A DNA stretch of 64,000 bases, from the NCBI RefSeq assembly GCF_024323335.1, contig NC_066584.1, positions 430,132,319-430,196,318 on the forward strand, in the 5' to 3' direction. Origin of the DNA: Lathyrus oleraceus. Its lineage: Eukaryota; Streptophyta; Magnoliopsida; Fabales; Fabaceae. The position numbers and the translations under genes were made by a program. The notes beneath the pieces were generated by a model. It did no database searches, was not told the DNA's origin, and worked only from the letters and a program-made list of their open reading frames with translations. Positions 19,558-30,883 of this stretch are shown here, piece after piece. The first letter of the stretch is position 1. Every line of letters begins with the position of its first letter.

Positions 19558-22500
19558 ATCCATACCCACTCTGAATCCTGTTGATAATAGTTCTACTACT
19601 GTTCATTATGACTTTGAAAATCCGATCTACCAAGCCGAGGATGGAAGTGAGGAAGATTGTGAAGTACCTGGAGAGCTTGCCAGATTGTTACTGCAAGAAG
19701 AAAAGTCTATACAGCCGCATGAGGAATCAATTGAAATTGTAAATCTGGGTATTGAAGCAGACAAAAAGGAAGTCAAAATAGGAGCAGGCTTGGAAAGCAG
19801 TATCAAAGAAAGATTGATTCAGATGTTACATGACTATGTAGAGATTTTTGCTTGGTCTTATGAAGACATGCCAGGATTGGATACTGATATAGTAGTGCAT
19901 CGTTTGCCAATGAAGGAAGATTGTCGTCCTGTTAAGCAAAAGGTTCGCCGCATGCGTACTGAAATGTCTGAGAAAATCAAAGTCGAGGTTATGAAACAAT
20001 TTGATGCAGGTTTTCTGGCTGTTACTTCTTATCCTCAATGGGTTGCTAATGTGGTACCAGTGCCAAAGAAGGATGGTAAGGTGCGAATGTGTGTAGATTA
20101 CAGAGATTTGAATAAAGCGAGTCCCAAGGATGACTTTCCACTTCCGCACATTGATGTTCTGGTGGATAACACCGCTCAACACAAGGTATTCTCATTCATG
20201 GATGGATTCTCAGGTTATAACCAGATTAAGATGGCGCCTGAGGACATGGAGAAAACTACGTTTGTGACGCAATGGGGCACTTTCTGTTATAAAGTAATGC
20301 CATTTGGTTTAAAGAACGCAGAGCCAACGTACCAGCGTGCTATCGTGGTTTTGTTCCATGATATGATCCATCATGAAATAGAGGTATATGTGGATGACAT
20401 GATAGCCAGATCTCATACTGAAGAGGAACATCTCGATCATTTATACAAACTGTTTGAGAGGTTGAAGAGGTACAAGTTGAGATTGAACCCGAACAAATGC
20501 ACCTTTGGAGTAAGATCCGGTAAGCTCTTGGGCTTTATTGTCAGTGGTAAAGGAATTGAGGTAGACCCGGCTAAGGTGAGAGATATTCAAGAAATGCCAG
20601 TTCCCCGTACAGATAAGGAAGTCAGAGGTTTCTTGGGACGCTTGAATTACATTGCCCGATTTATCTCCCATCTGACTGCTACCTGCAAACCCATCTTCAA
20701 ATTACTGAGGAAAAATCAAGAGATGATATGGAATGATGAATGTCAAGAAGCTTTTGATAAAATCAAGAAGTATCTCCAGGAACCTCCAATTCTGATACCA
20801 CCAGTTGAAGGAAGACCTCTAATCATGTATTTGACCGTGTTAGAAAGTTCAATGGGGTGCGTGTTGGGGCAACATGACGAGTCTGGTCGAAAAGAGCATG
20901 CCATATACTACCTTAGCAAAAAGTTTACCGACTGTGAAACAAGATACTCACTGCTCGAGAAAACTTGTTGTGCTTTGGCCTGGGCTGCTCGCCGACTAAG
21001 ACAGTATATGTTGAATCACACCACTTTATTGATTTCTAAGATGGATCCTATCAAATATATATTTGAGAAACCTGCCCTCTCCGGAAGAATAGCAAGATGG
21101 CAGATGATTTTAACAGAGTATGATATCCAGTATACTACCCAGAAAGCAATCAAAGGAAGTGCGCTAGCTGATCATTTGGCTCATCAAGCGGTGGATGATT
21201 ACCAATCTATGAATTTTGAGTTCCCAGATGAGGATGTCATGCTTGTTACCGATTATGAAAAACCTGGACCGGATGAAGGACCCGAACTGGGATCCCGATG
21301 GACTATGGTTTTTGATGGATCTTCTAATGCGTTGGGCAATGGTGTTGGTGTTGTAATTATTTCTCCCAGGGGTTGCCATACGCCTTTCACTACTAGACTA
21401 TGTTTTGATTGTACCAATAATATGGCTGAGTATGAAGCATGTATTTTGGGACTCAAGGCTGCTATAGACTTAAGAATCAAGTTTTTGAGTGTGTACGGAG
21501 ACTCAGCATTAGTAATCAGTCAGATCAGAGGAGAATGGGACACTAAACATCCAAATCTCATCCCTTATCGAGAGCGGGTGTTGACATTAATCCCATACTT
21601 TGAAGAGATTACATTCGAACATATTCCACGAGAAGAGAATCAGTTGGCAGACGCATTGGCTACCATGTCATCGATGTTCAGAGTCAGATGGGACAGTGAA
21701 GCTCCCAGGGTCACCATTGAACGATTAGATGAACCAGCATATTGTTATGAACTTAATACTGAGGGAGTAGAGGAGAAACCTTGGTTCCACGAAGTGAAAA
21801 GATATTTAGAAACTCGGGAATACCCTGAAGGGGCATCCATCAATGACAGAAAATTCCTGAGGAAGTTCTCCGCTAAATTCTTTTTGAGTAATGGGGTATT
21901 ATACAAACGTAATCATGATTCGACCTTGCTTTGCTGTGTGGATAAAAAGGAAGCAGAAAAGATTATGGAAGACATGCATGACGGTATTTTTGGGACTCAC
22001 TCTAGTGGACATACGACGACCAAGAAGATTCTGAGATCAGGGTATTATTGGTCTACCATGGAAGCTGATTGCCACCATCACTCCAGAACCTGTCACAAGT
22101 GCCAGATCTATGCGGATAAAGTACATGTGCCTCCTGCTCCATTAAACGTGTTGACAGCCCCTTGGCCCTTTGCAATGTGGGGCATTGATATGATTGGAGA
22201 GATTAAACCTACTGCTTCTAACGGACATCGTTTCATTCTTGTTGCTATTGATTACTTTACCAAGTGGGTAGAGGCAGCCTCATTTGCTTCTGTTACCAAG
22301 AATGTGGTGGCACGTTTCATCAAGAATAGTCTCATTTGTCGGTATGGCATCCCTGAAAGAATTACCACTGACAATGGCACCAATTTGAACAACAAGATGA
22401 TTACTGAACTCTGCACGCAGTTCAAAATAAAACACCATAACTCTTCTCCGTACCGGCCAAAGATGAACGGCGCCGTGGAGGCTGCTAATAAGAATATCAA

Positions 22501-23029
22501 GAAGATCATACAAAAGATGACAGTAACATACAAAGACTGGCATGAGATGTTACCCTTTGCTCTTCATGGTTATCGCACTTCAGTGCGCACTTCGACAGGG
22601 GCAACTCCGTTCTCTTTAGTCTACGGAATGGAAGCCGTTTTACCAGTGGAAGTTTAGATTCCATCTCTAAGAATCATGAAAGAGGCGGGCTTAGATGAAG
22701 ATGAATGGATTCAGACTCAACTCGATCAGATAAATTTGATTGATGAGAAGAGACTTGCGGCTGTTTGTCATGGGCAGATATATCAGAAGCGCATGACCCA
22801 GGCATTTAACAAAAGAGTCAAGAGACAGGTGTATCAAATTGGCGACTTGGTGATCAAGCGTATCATTCTACCACAAGGTGATCCCAGAGGCAAATGGACT
22901 CCCACATACGAAGGGCCATTTATAGTTAAGAAGGTATTCTCTGGTGGAGCCATGATGCTTGCTACAATGGATGACGAAGATTTCCCGCATCCTGTGAACG
23001 CGGACATAGTTAAAAAATACTACGGATAA
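19558..23029 (+). pseudogene. Ogre RT, RNase H, archaeal-type RNase H and integrase
   Basis: Reverse transcriptase shows CVDYRDLNKASPKD, FMDGFSGYNQI and YVDDMIARS (from about 20075 to 20412). The first RNase H (about 20810-21180) has YLTVLESSMG where a catalytic DAS is expected, so it looks inactive. The second RNase H (about 21295-21680) has FDGSSNALGNG, AEYEAC, YGDSALV and ENQLADALA, the added archaeal-type domain of Tat elements. Integrase has an HHCC region (GTHSSGHTTTKKIL to CHKCQIY) and WGIDMIG, TDNGTNL and NGAVEAANK. A TAG at 22655-22657 interrupts the integrase C-terminus; the same frame continues with the GPF/Y-type module (YEGPFIVKKV) to the TAA after KKYYG. Confidence 0.93.
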
Positions 23030-24194
23030 AAGAGACCCGCTAGGTCGACGTATCTAGGCAAAAGTAAGGGAATCCCGGCGAACCAAAAGGGTTCGGGCAA
23101 AAATTAGGGATAAACATATAAAAATGTACACCCGGCAAGTCGAAAACCTGAAAAGGCGGCTTGGGAAAAAAAGGGTATCCTGGTGGACTGAAAACCTAAA
23201 AAGGCGGTCCAGGCAAAAATTAGGGATTAAAGCGTATGACTATGTCCCGTTCTCAGTCAGCTTCACCCAAGTTCAAAGGACTGAACAAGCTAATCACTTT
23301 TATCCGACCGCAGGAGATGAGAGGCTTGAAGACATAATGACAGTAGTGGAATTAAAATCAATAGGACTTTTTCTGCATAGCTTTCTCTTTGTTTTCTTGA
23401 CAATTTCCTCTTACTAGGATTTCTGTCTCCCTGTACACAAATTGCCTGTTTATAGGCCCTCTTTCAAGATCAATACAATTTTATTTCGAAAAAAATGCTG
23501 TTGTTTTACTTCCTCTGTTTTGTTTGCGTAAACATCCATTGATTTAATTTGAATTAATATATGCATTTGAATATGATTGATGCTTACCGAAAATGCATGC
23601 ATAAAATAGCAATAGCAGTTACTAAAAGACTTTAGGGTCGAGGATAAGGTCTAACCATGCTTTCCAACAAGTCCGATTACAAATCCTTTCCCCAACATAA
23701 ACCAGTTATTTCCCAGAAGAGGTCGGCATCACCAGACAGACTGGTCATCTCTTCCATCCCCAGCCAGGCTCTGTTGGATATTTCCACCATCAGACAGAAA
23801 TCAAATACCCCCAGCTAAGAAAGGGTCATCAATACAAGTATCTCCAACCAGAATATTGGGATTTATTTTCCCCTGGAAGAACTTTCCAGACGCATAATTC
23901 ATTCATTACATCATTTCACAGCATACGCATGCATACATTGTTCGCATTTATTTTAGAAGCATAAAACATCTCATGCATCATGACATGGCACGAAGCTAAC
24001 TTTACTTTTCAGGTTAATTATCCTCCGGATACGGTCAAAATAAAGATCCATTCAGACGGACATCTTTATCGATTACATTTACATCTTTCAGATATAATCC
24101 ACATGAACATCCATTCCGACAAGCACTCTGATATCCTCCTAATGGTGGCATCTTTAAGCCCATCCCAGACATTTACTGCAAATACGATCGGATA
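23030..24194 (+). other. Ogre 3' untranslated region, first part
   Basis: Just after integrase, imperfect repeats of GAAAACCTRAAAAGGCGG and AAAAATTAGGGAT occur at about 23090-23240. The rest has no convincing gene. A + strand frame at 23124-23417 is made of these repeats. Confidence 0.6.
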
Positions 24195-24850
24195 CAACCT
24201 AACGTACGGTTCATTCTGATTCAGCCCAACATATGATTCCTTCAACTACTTCAATACGGTCTAGCGTATGACCCATTTGGATCTTCATTCCTCAGATACT
24301 ACCTAGCGTATGGTACATTCCGAGGTGTAGTCTATCGCACGACTACTTTTCGTCAGATACAGCCTAATGGATGACTCATTCCACAACTCAGATACGATCT
24401 AGCGTACGATCCATTCTGACCTTTATTTCTCAGATACATCCTAATGGACGGCTCATTCTGCAACTCAGATACTACCCAGCGTACGGTACATTCTGAAACA
24501 TGGGCTAGTGTACGACTACCCTTTCATCCTCAGATACAGCCTAAGGGACGGCTCATTCTGCAACTCAGATACGATCTAGCGTACGATCCATTCTGATCTT
24601 TCATCCCCAGTGAAATCACCCGCCTAAGGGACGGCTCATTCTGCTATTCAGATACGATCTAGCGTTTGATCCATTCTGATCCTTTATCCCCAGCAGGGTA
24701 TGACCCATTTGGATCCTTATCTCATCAGGTTCAGCTCACCCTAATATCACCCAATGGATGACTCACTATACGGTCTAGCGTACGACCCGGTGTGGCACCC
24801 ATGTCTCCCAATTGGTCTGATGTACGACGCACTCTGAAGCTCTCATCATC
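24195..24850. repeat. Satellite-like tandem repeats in the Ogre 3' region
   Basis: A variable unit of about 45-60 bp, built on CAGATACGATCTAGCGTACG followed by ATCCATTCTGA, recurs about a dozen times with changes such as CCTAAGGGACGGCTCATTCTG. It is AT-moderate and non-coding. Hypervariable 3' regions with such arrays are described for Ogre elements and can seed satellite DNA. Confidence 0.82.
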
Positions 24851-25008
24851 AAACTCCCTGGGTGGCATCTTTAAGCCCATTTCCATCAAGACTAACTTTT
24901 AATTAACAAGTGCAAATTTTTGGGGCATTCTAAGTGTTCAATAATCTTCCACCTCCAGACCACGAATGGCATACATACCATTCTAACTCTCTCGGTTTAA
25001 GAATATTG
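24851..25008 (+). other. Ogre sequence between repeats and polypurine tract
   Basis: Non-coding; contains a second copy of GGTGGCATCTTTAAGCCCAT (also near 24142), so it derives from the same repeated region. Confidence 0.5.
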
Positions 25009-25020
25009 AACAGGGGCAGC
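25009..25020 (+). other. Ogre polypurine tract
   Basis: AACAGGGGCAGC lies directly before the TGTCATACCCC start of the 3' LTR. Confidence 0.75.
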
Positions 25021-25281
25021 TGTCATACCCCAAAATCTGCCCGTTAATATTACAAGCATTTTTCAAGACACTCCAACTTATTTTTCAAGGCATTGATCCT
25101 AAAAGAACAAAGACCCAGCTCACAGGTGGCCAAACCGAGGAAATGACTCAAACTGGCATGCTCGCTAGGCGAGCAAATCCTTCGCCTGGCGAACCCTTCG
25201 CTACGCCACTCGCCTAGCGAAGCTTACGAATACCAGAAAATTCTGGGCTTCATGCTGAGCCCATCAGGTCACAAAAATTAT

Positions 25282-25289
25282 TATAAATA
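25282..25289 (+). promoter_or_regulatory. Putative TATA box of the Ogre LTR promoter
   Basis: TATAAATA about 260 bp into the LTR, followed by AGCAGAGCTTC. This is the usual promoter position for U3/R in plant LTRs. Predicted only. Confidence 0.55.
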
Positions 25290-26027
25290 GCAGAGCTTCA
25301 TTCAGAAAAAGAGGACGGAGGCAGACAGACAGAAACCCTAGCAAGGAAACCCTAACAGAAGCAACACAGCAAACCCTGGAGGCTAACCAAGAGAATTCAG
25401 AGCAACCCTAAAGGAAACCCTGAAGGAAACTCATCTGCACCAAGGTTATCTCCGCCCAACTCAATCCGGCACCAACCCTAAGAGCGACTTGCCAATTCAA
25501 GGTTGCAATTCAATTGCAAACAGGTTTGCATTACTATTACCGCTTTATGTTCTTAATTTGCATATGGCGTTATGATTGAATTTATAAAAATATCTTAAGT
25601 TTTGCATGTGAATTTAAGTATGTATGAATATCTTGAACGTTTAACCATGTAATTTCTGTGATGGATGCCATAGGGTGTGGAGCTTTCTGGAATTGTACTG
25701 TTATTAAAACCAGAACCCGCAGCCGCTCGCTAGCACATCGCTAAGCGAGCCTGTAGCGAGCATTCGCTAAGCCTTCGCTAGGCGAGGCAGGAGCGAACGT
25801 GACAATCGCCGATTTTTCTGTTCTGTTCTATGCTTATCAGATCTGTTTTATTCTGACCATGTGTTATTTTGCCTGACATTCCTACCGCTATGTTCCTTTT
25901 GTTTGGTGCAATTCTCGATTGCACCCTGATTTGGTATTCTGACTTGTTTGCTGAATTTTGTAAGGGTTCACATACTCCCGGAAAAGGTAGCTTGCTAGGT
26001 ATTCCACTTTATTTGTGGGATACCCTT

Positions 26028-26171
26028 GTGGAGATTCATCCTAATTACCTAATTGATTTTAATGTGGAGATTCATCCTAATTACCTAATTGATTTTAATG
26101 TGGAGATTCATCCTAATTACTTAATTGATTTTAATATGGAGATTCATCCTAATTACCTAATTGATTATAAA
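26028..26171. repeat. Four 36-bp tandem repeats in the Ogre 3' LTR
   Basis: Units beginning GTGGAGATTCATCCTAATTA start at 26028, 26064, 26100 and 26136 with one or two changes each. Because 36 is a multiple of three, an open frame runs through them, but it has no homology. Confidence 0.93.
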
Positions 26172-27059
26172 ATATTGCCTTTGAATATGTGATCTTGGAC
26201 CTCTCTTTGTTGCCTTACGGTATTATGGTATTACGGTCATGTCCCGCGAATGTGGGGATACACTTAGCAAAGACCCTTCGATTAAATCATCATGTCCCTA
26301 TAAAATAAATCATCGTCCCTCGGATGTTACCTGCGAATATATGATTTCGTCCCTCGATGACCCTTCGTTGTAGCCTACGGTTGAATGATGATCGTCCCTT
26401 CGAATGCTAAGGTATCCTTACAAATGTTGCCTTCAATGACCAATCGATGACCCTACGATGTCCCTTTTACATCCAAAGGATAAAGCTACTTGCTTCTCAA
26501 TAGTAAGGACAGTTTTACCCTCATAAGGATAGGAAATGCCCATAAAGACCTGGGTAGGTATAACTCTTAATTGCTGACTCACAACTTAAAATATTTTTCA
26601 CACCCCACAAATTTGCAAAACCTCTATTAGAAAATCACCACTTGGCATACATTCGCACTAGAATCATTGCCAAGGTATATTTTTCTAAACGGCTTTCAAA
26701 ATTAAACGAGATAAATACTTTGTATACATTCGTACAAGAATCATTACAAAGTTAAACTCTCTTTTCAAAACATTTCCTAAACAGTTCACGAACACCTTTT
26801 TCAGACAAGAAAAAAACATAAGTGATCAAGCAATTAAGAGCCCATGGATAACCATGGATACAAAGGGTGCTAACACCTTCCCTTTGTATAATGTACCTCC
26901 CGAACCCAAAATCTAATTAAGGTCTTTCCTGTTCTTTTCCACCTTTCCTTATTGGATAAAAGAAAAGTCGGTGGCGACTATTGCTATCCGCGACATTTGC
27001 TTTCCAAAGCAAAAACACACAAAGTCAGTTCACCGTATGACACTTGCACTTGTTAGGAT

Positions 27060-27331
27060 TGACCTCTACCCTTCCCTTTATGAGGTATTAGCCTAAGAAC
27101 TTCCCCATATCTACTATGAATATGCACTTTTTGGGGTTTAAACACATGTTGTATTTCTCAACTTCCTCGAAGGCAACCACTAAGTGAGTTGCATAGTTGA
27201 TTTTGCAGATAAATTTCACTATCATGTCATCAATGTATACCTTTAACATGTCATTGATATGGTCCTTAAAGACTCTATTCAACATTCTTTGATATGGTCC
27301 TTAAAGACTCTATTCAACATTCTTTGATATG
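27060..27331 (-). pseudogene. Remnant of a gypsy reverse transcriptase, with 35-bp duplication
   Basis: The minus strand encodes VYIDDMIVK and YNMCLNPKKCIFIVDMGKFLG, the YxDD catalytic segment and following RT motif of Ty3/gypsy pol. At its upstream side a 35-bp block (TGATATGGTCCTTAAAGACT and on) is tandemly duplicated at 27255 and 27290. It is a short relic unrelated to the Ogre copy beside it. Confidence 0.7.
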
Positions 27332-28638
27332 TTGCTCTTACATTTTTTAGACGTAATCATTTTATAACATAAATTTCCTTCGTCGATAAAGAACATTGTC
27401 TTAACATTGCTATTATGATCCATTGGCATCTGATTGTTCCTTCAATATGCATCTATAAATAATAATGGTTTGAATCCAACTAAGTTATCAACTGATTTAT
27501 CTATGTTGGGCAAATGGTAGGTGTCTTTCCTAATCAATAAACACACGACAAGCATGAAATTTGATTGTCGTGGCTCTTACCAACAAATAGACATGGTGGG
27601 TTGTTCTATATTGTCACTTTATTCATAATTTCCTCATTGTAGAAGGATAAATGAGGTGTTTTTCTTTTTGTTTTTTTCGTTTCGATTCAATTCTTGATAT
27701 GGTGACTTCCCTTTGTTTTATTTTGAGGGAATAACATATTGTATGTTCGAGTTAGGAAATCACCAGGGATGACAAACATGCTTCTTAATCACCCGTGATT
27801 AGTCGGTTTGTACTTCATCAAGGCGTTGATGGGTAAATCTTCTTAAGACATACAAAGTTTTTACTTGATGCAAGATACAATATGGGGATCATTCCACCAC
27901 TTGAACATCCAACTATTGAGTAGTGAATGTGAGTTTCAAGAAGAACATTATTTCTTGTTTTCCTTTTCTTCCTCGATCATCTCGCACGATTGTGGTGTTT
28001 TTGGATCTATTTTTTCTCCCCTGGATTTTTTTACAAGAGACTGTTCAAGAAACCACTAATGTTTCCCTTATAATTATTCTTTGACCTACACATTATTGAA
28101 ATTCGCCATTAAAGAAATTGAGTTGGAAGGTTAAAATATGTTTCACATATACGACACCAAACAATCTAGGAACAAGCATTCCTCACCACTGGTTGTTGTT
28201 AAATGAATATATAACAATGAATCTTAGTAAAGTCTTATACTATGTATGGTGAAGAGGGTGTACATGCAAACATTATGCCGCTAAAGTCAGTGACAACCAT
28301 AAGTGTTAGATTTTTTAGGTTAGAATTGTGTGTATATGATATGGATATTCCTTTTAGCTTTTATAGTAGGCCCGTGGAATTTTAGGTACTATAACTTATT
28401 TAAGGGACACTTGTCTTAGAGGCCAATTGTCAATAAATCACATGACTTTGTTATCAACAGTTTGTAAGGGGTGTGCAAAATTTCTCTCTTGTGCCTGTAT
28501 GGAAAGCAAACCTTTTAAACAGTCTCTTCACTACTGGGCTCAGATTGCATAGATTTAGTGGGTTATGCATTAACTCGAATTTGAACATGGTCTATTACTT
28601 AAAAGTCTCCCTAACTGATCCATGGGTGGATTCACCCA
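27332..28638. other. Non-coding region, degenerate sequence
   Basis: No gene I can support. The first 400 bases may continue the decayed pol relic on the minus strand. Small frames at 27865-28059 and 28473-28682 resemble nothing known. Confidence 0.5.
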
Positions 28639-28932
28639 TGACGGGTATGTTTGTATACATGGAATGGAATGAAATAGTATAAATTTATATTCCATTGTTT
28701 AAATTAATTAAAAAATGATGGAATAGAATGGAACCAGATGAAATGCATTCCATAACTTTCAATCATTTTTTGTACTATCTAATTTGGACGAACTAACAAT
28801 ATTGCTTTATACCCTTATAAAATACCTAAACAATTGAATGAAATTTTTATTTCACTCGCTTCGTTCCACTACATTCCACTTTGACCTGCTCCATTTAGCT
28901 CCATTAATTTTATAATATCCAGACATAACCTA
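28639..28932. mobile_element. Possible MITE
   Basis: A roughly 290-bp AT-rich stretch has loosely inverted ends (GGGTATGTTTGTATACATGG at left, and the reverse complement of TATAATATCCAGACATAACC at right) and internal ATGGAATGGAATG / CATTCCA inverted motifs. No target duplication is evident, so this is tentative. Confidence 0.35.
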
Positions 28933-29249
28933 AGTGTTATGCTCCCTCACTTCGGTCATTTTTAAAATGGTGATCGTTTCATTTTAAACTGAAACATATA
29001 ACTTAAAATATGACTGAATATTTGCACCGTGTTCGACATTATATCGAGCGTCTTTATTCGTACTCCTCAAATAACTTTATTTTATATAAAACTAAAATTA
29101 GATAAGTTGGTTAATGAATTAAGTTCAATAAGTTAATTATCAAATTAGGTCTCGAACTATTTTTGAGTTGGTATAATTTACTGTCAATCATATTATCTCC
29201 AAAAAAAAAGTTAAACAAAACCGACCCATTACACTCATAATCCAAACCA

Positions 29250-30290
29250 TTTTTTTTGGTATTAAAGAGGGCTAAGGCCCAAAAGAAAGAAAAGATTACA
29301 ACGAAACCAATCTTGGGGCAGAAGATCCTGAACCATTTAAAACAACAAATTCTCTAATGAAACCTAGAAAATAAACTCGGAATTCTAAAATTACTACAGG
29401 CTCAACACCAACTTTTGCTAACGCTTCCGCACACGTGTTCGCTTCCCTATAATAATAATGAATAACTTTCACTTTATCATGCATTTCCATAAGATGTAAA
29501 ATCCGATTAAACATCGAACCTCCCTCCATAACTGAAGCTTTTCCCAATTCAAGCATTCTAACAATAATCAAGGAATCAATACTCAACTATACTCGTGAGG
29601 TGTATCCTATCAAATATTCCCCATAATTCCGCTATAGCGACACTACATTCCCCAATATATTTTTAAAAATCACCCTTGCAAGCACCTTGTATATCACATA
29701 TGATACCTCCACAACCTGACATTCTTCACACCATGCAAGCTCAATCAGTATTAAGCTTGACCCAATTTTCTTATGAAGGTTTCCATCCAATCATAACCAC
29801 TGCCTTATCGACACGAGCATACACAACATTATTCTTCATAGCTTACCCATATTCATCCACCATTCTTTGAACATAGATCCCCAAAACGATGGTCTGTGGT
29901 AATTCATATCAACATATCCATGTTGCGCTAATACCATAAACCATGACAACCAACCGCCCTGAAGCTAATCCAACTACTGTTTTCTCTCAAATTCAACTCA
30001 ATCCAAACATTCATATTCATAAAAAAGAACTCCAATTTGATTCTTCCAGGAACTTTATCCCTCCAAAAAGCATTTCTCTTAGACAATCCCTTAAAGCATG
30101 CAAAGTTGTTTCCCTAACACCACTACACAGCTTACAATCAACTCCTCATAATCATTTCAGATTTTTGTTAACGATGATAAATAATCTATCATGTTTGAGC
30201 AACCTCATGAAACTTCTAACTTAATCTTTGACTTCCATTTTCCAATTTCTCTTCCAACCACACTCATTGTTTTCATATATCTTGACCAAA
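29250..30290 (-). pseudogene. 5'-truncated LINE (non-LTR retrotransposon) 3' end
   Basis: On the minus strand, degenerate reading frames contain a zf-RVT-like CKLCSGVRETTLHALRDC motif (near 30130-30080) and then a plant RNase H-like (RVT_3) domain with IDSLIIVRML, HYYYREANTCAEALAKVG (29296-29586). The element ends with a short 3' tail and eight A residues (the T-run at 29250-29257 on the + strand). The C-terminal order zf-RVT then RNase H then poly-A is typical of plant L1-type LINEs. Several stops separate the parts. Confidence 0.72.
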
Positions 30291-30583
30291 CTAACATACA
30301 TATTTTTGACCGTAAATGACTAGATACATTTGTCGTTGAATAAAAATCTATTGTATCACATTTATGTAAAAAAATTATTTTTATACAACTATAAATATAA
30401 TTTTTTAAAGATACATTCATTCAAATCATATTAAATAAATATTTGTAAATTTTTCCAATAATTAACATAAAAATATAATTAAATAAATACATTAAATCCT
30501 TATTTTTAAAACTCGATTTTTTTTTATCTAAAAAAGGATAAATGTTCCTACTCATTTTCTTAAACACAAAAGAGATTTTTTTA

Positions 30584-30674
30584 TGGGCCGATGCTGGCCC
30601 ATCCGCTAACGAATCCACAACCCGACTTAATTATTTGCTATAAAAACCGGAAGCAGTCTGTTGAAGAACCCTAG
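30584..30674 (+). promoter_or_regulatory. eL36 promoter: site II pair, TATA box, telo-box
   Basis: TGGGCC (30584-30589) and its inverse GGCCCA (30596-30601) are site II elements. TATAAAAA lies at 30639-30646, and AACCCTAG, a telo-box, at 30667-30674. This combination is characteristic of plant ribosomal protein promoters, where TCP factors act on site II. The transcription start is probably just around 30665-30675. Confidence 0.75.
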
Positions 30675-30883
30675 TATTGTTTCTTCTCTTTAGCATCACA
30701 CACTGGTGTTAGGGTTTTGGAAATCGCCGGCGCGAGAGGTAAACGATTTTCCCTTCTTCTTATTCCATTTCTTCGTCGATCTCAATCTTTTGTATCGTCT
30801 TGATCATTTCTCATAGATCTTATTACGTATTAAAATGATTCAACAATTCTTAAGTGTTTTTTTTTGAATTGGTTACAGGAGAG

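Larger units (their letters stand above)
5652..27042 (+). mobile_element. Ogre/Tat-type Ty3/gypsy LTR retrotransposon (interrupted)
   Basis: Internal order is PBS, extra ORF1, gag-protease, intron, RT-RNaseH-second RNaseH-integrase, tandem-repeat 3' region, polypurine tract, 3' LTR. An ORF upstream of gag, a spliced intron before RT and a second RNase H after the first are together diagnostic of the Ogre/Tat lineage. The 3' LTR is complete, beginning TGTCATACCCC and ending GTATGACA. Only the last 22 bp of the 5' LTR remain next to the PBS; the rest should lie beyond the CACTA insertion, off the left edge. Removing the nested chromovirus and one TSD copy leaves about 11 kb of internal sequence. 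A frameshift near 7100, stops at 9715 and 22655, and the nested insertion make this copy non-functional. Confidence 0.92.
25021..27042 (+). repeat. Ogre 3' LTR (2022 bp)
   Basis: Starts TGTCATACCCC and ends GTATGACA, an 8-bp terminal inverted repeat. A TATAAATA box is at 25282-25289, giving a likely transcription start near 25310. GC-rich palindromic motifs (TCGCTAGGCGA and variants) cluster at 25158-25225 and 25725-25795. Four 36-bp tandem repeats lie at 26028-26171. The matching 5' LTR is not in the window apart from 22 bp, so insertion age cannot be judged. Confidence 0.92.

Noticed and set aside
23980..24219. Small frame in the Ogre 3' region
   Set aside because: Runs into the tandem repeats and has no family features.
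25869..26192. Open frame of 107 codons with a repeated PNYLIDFN motif
   Set aside because: Created by the 36-bp tandem repeats of the Ogre LTR, a multiple of three; not a gene.
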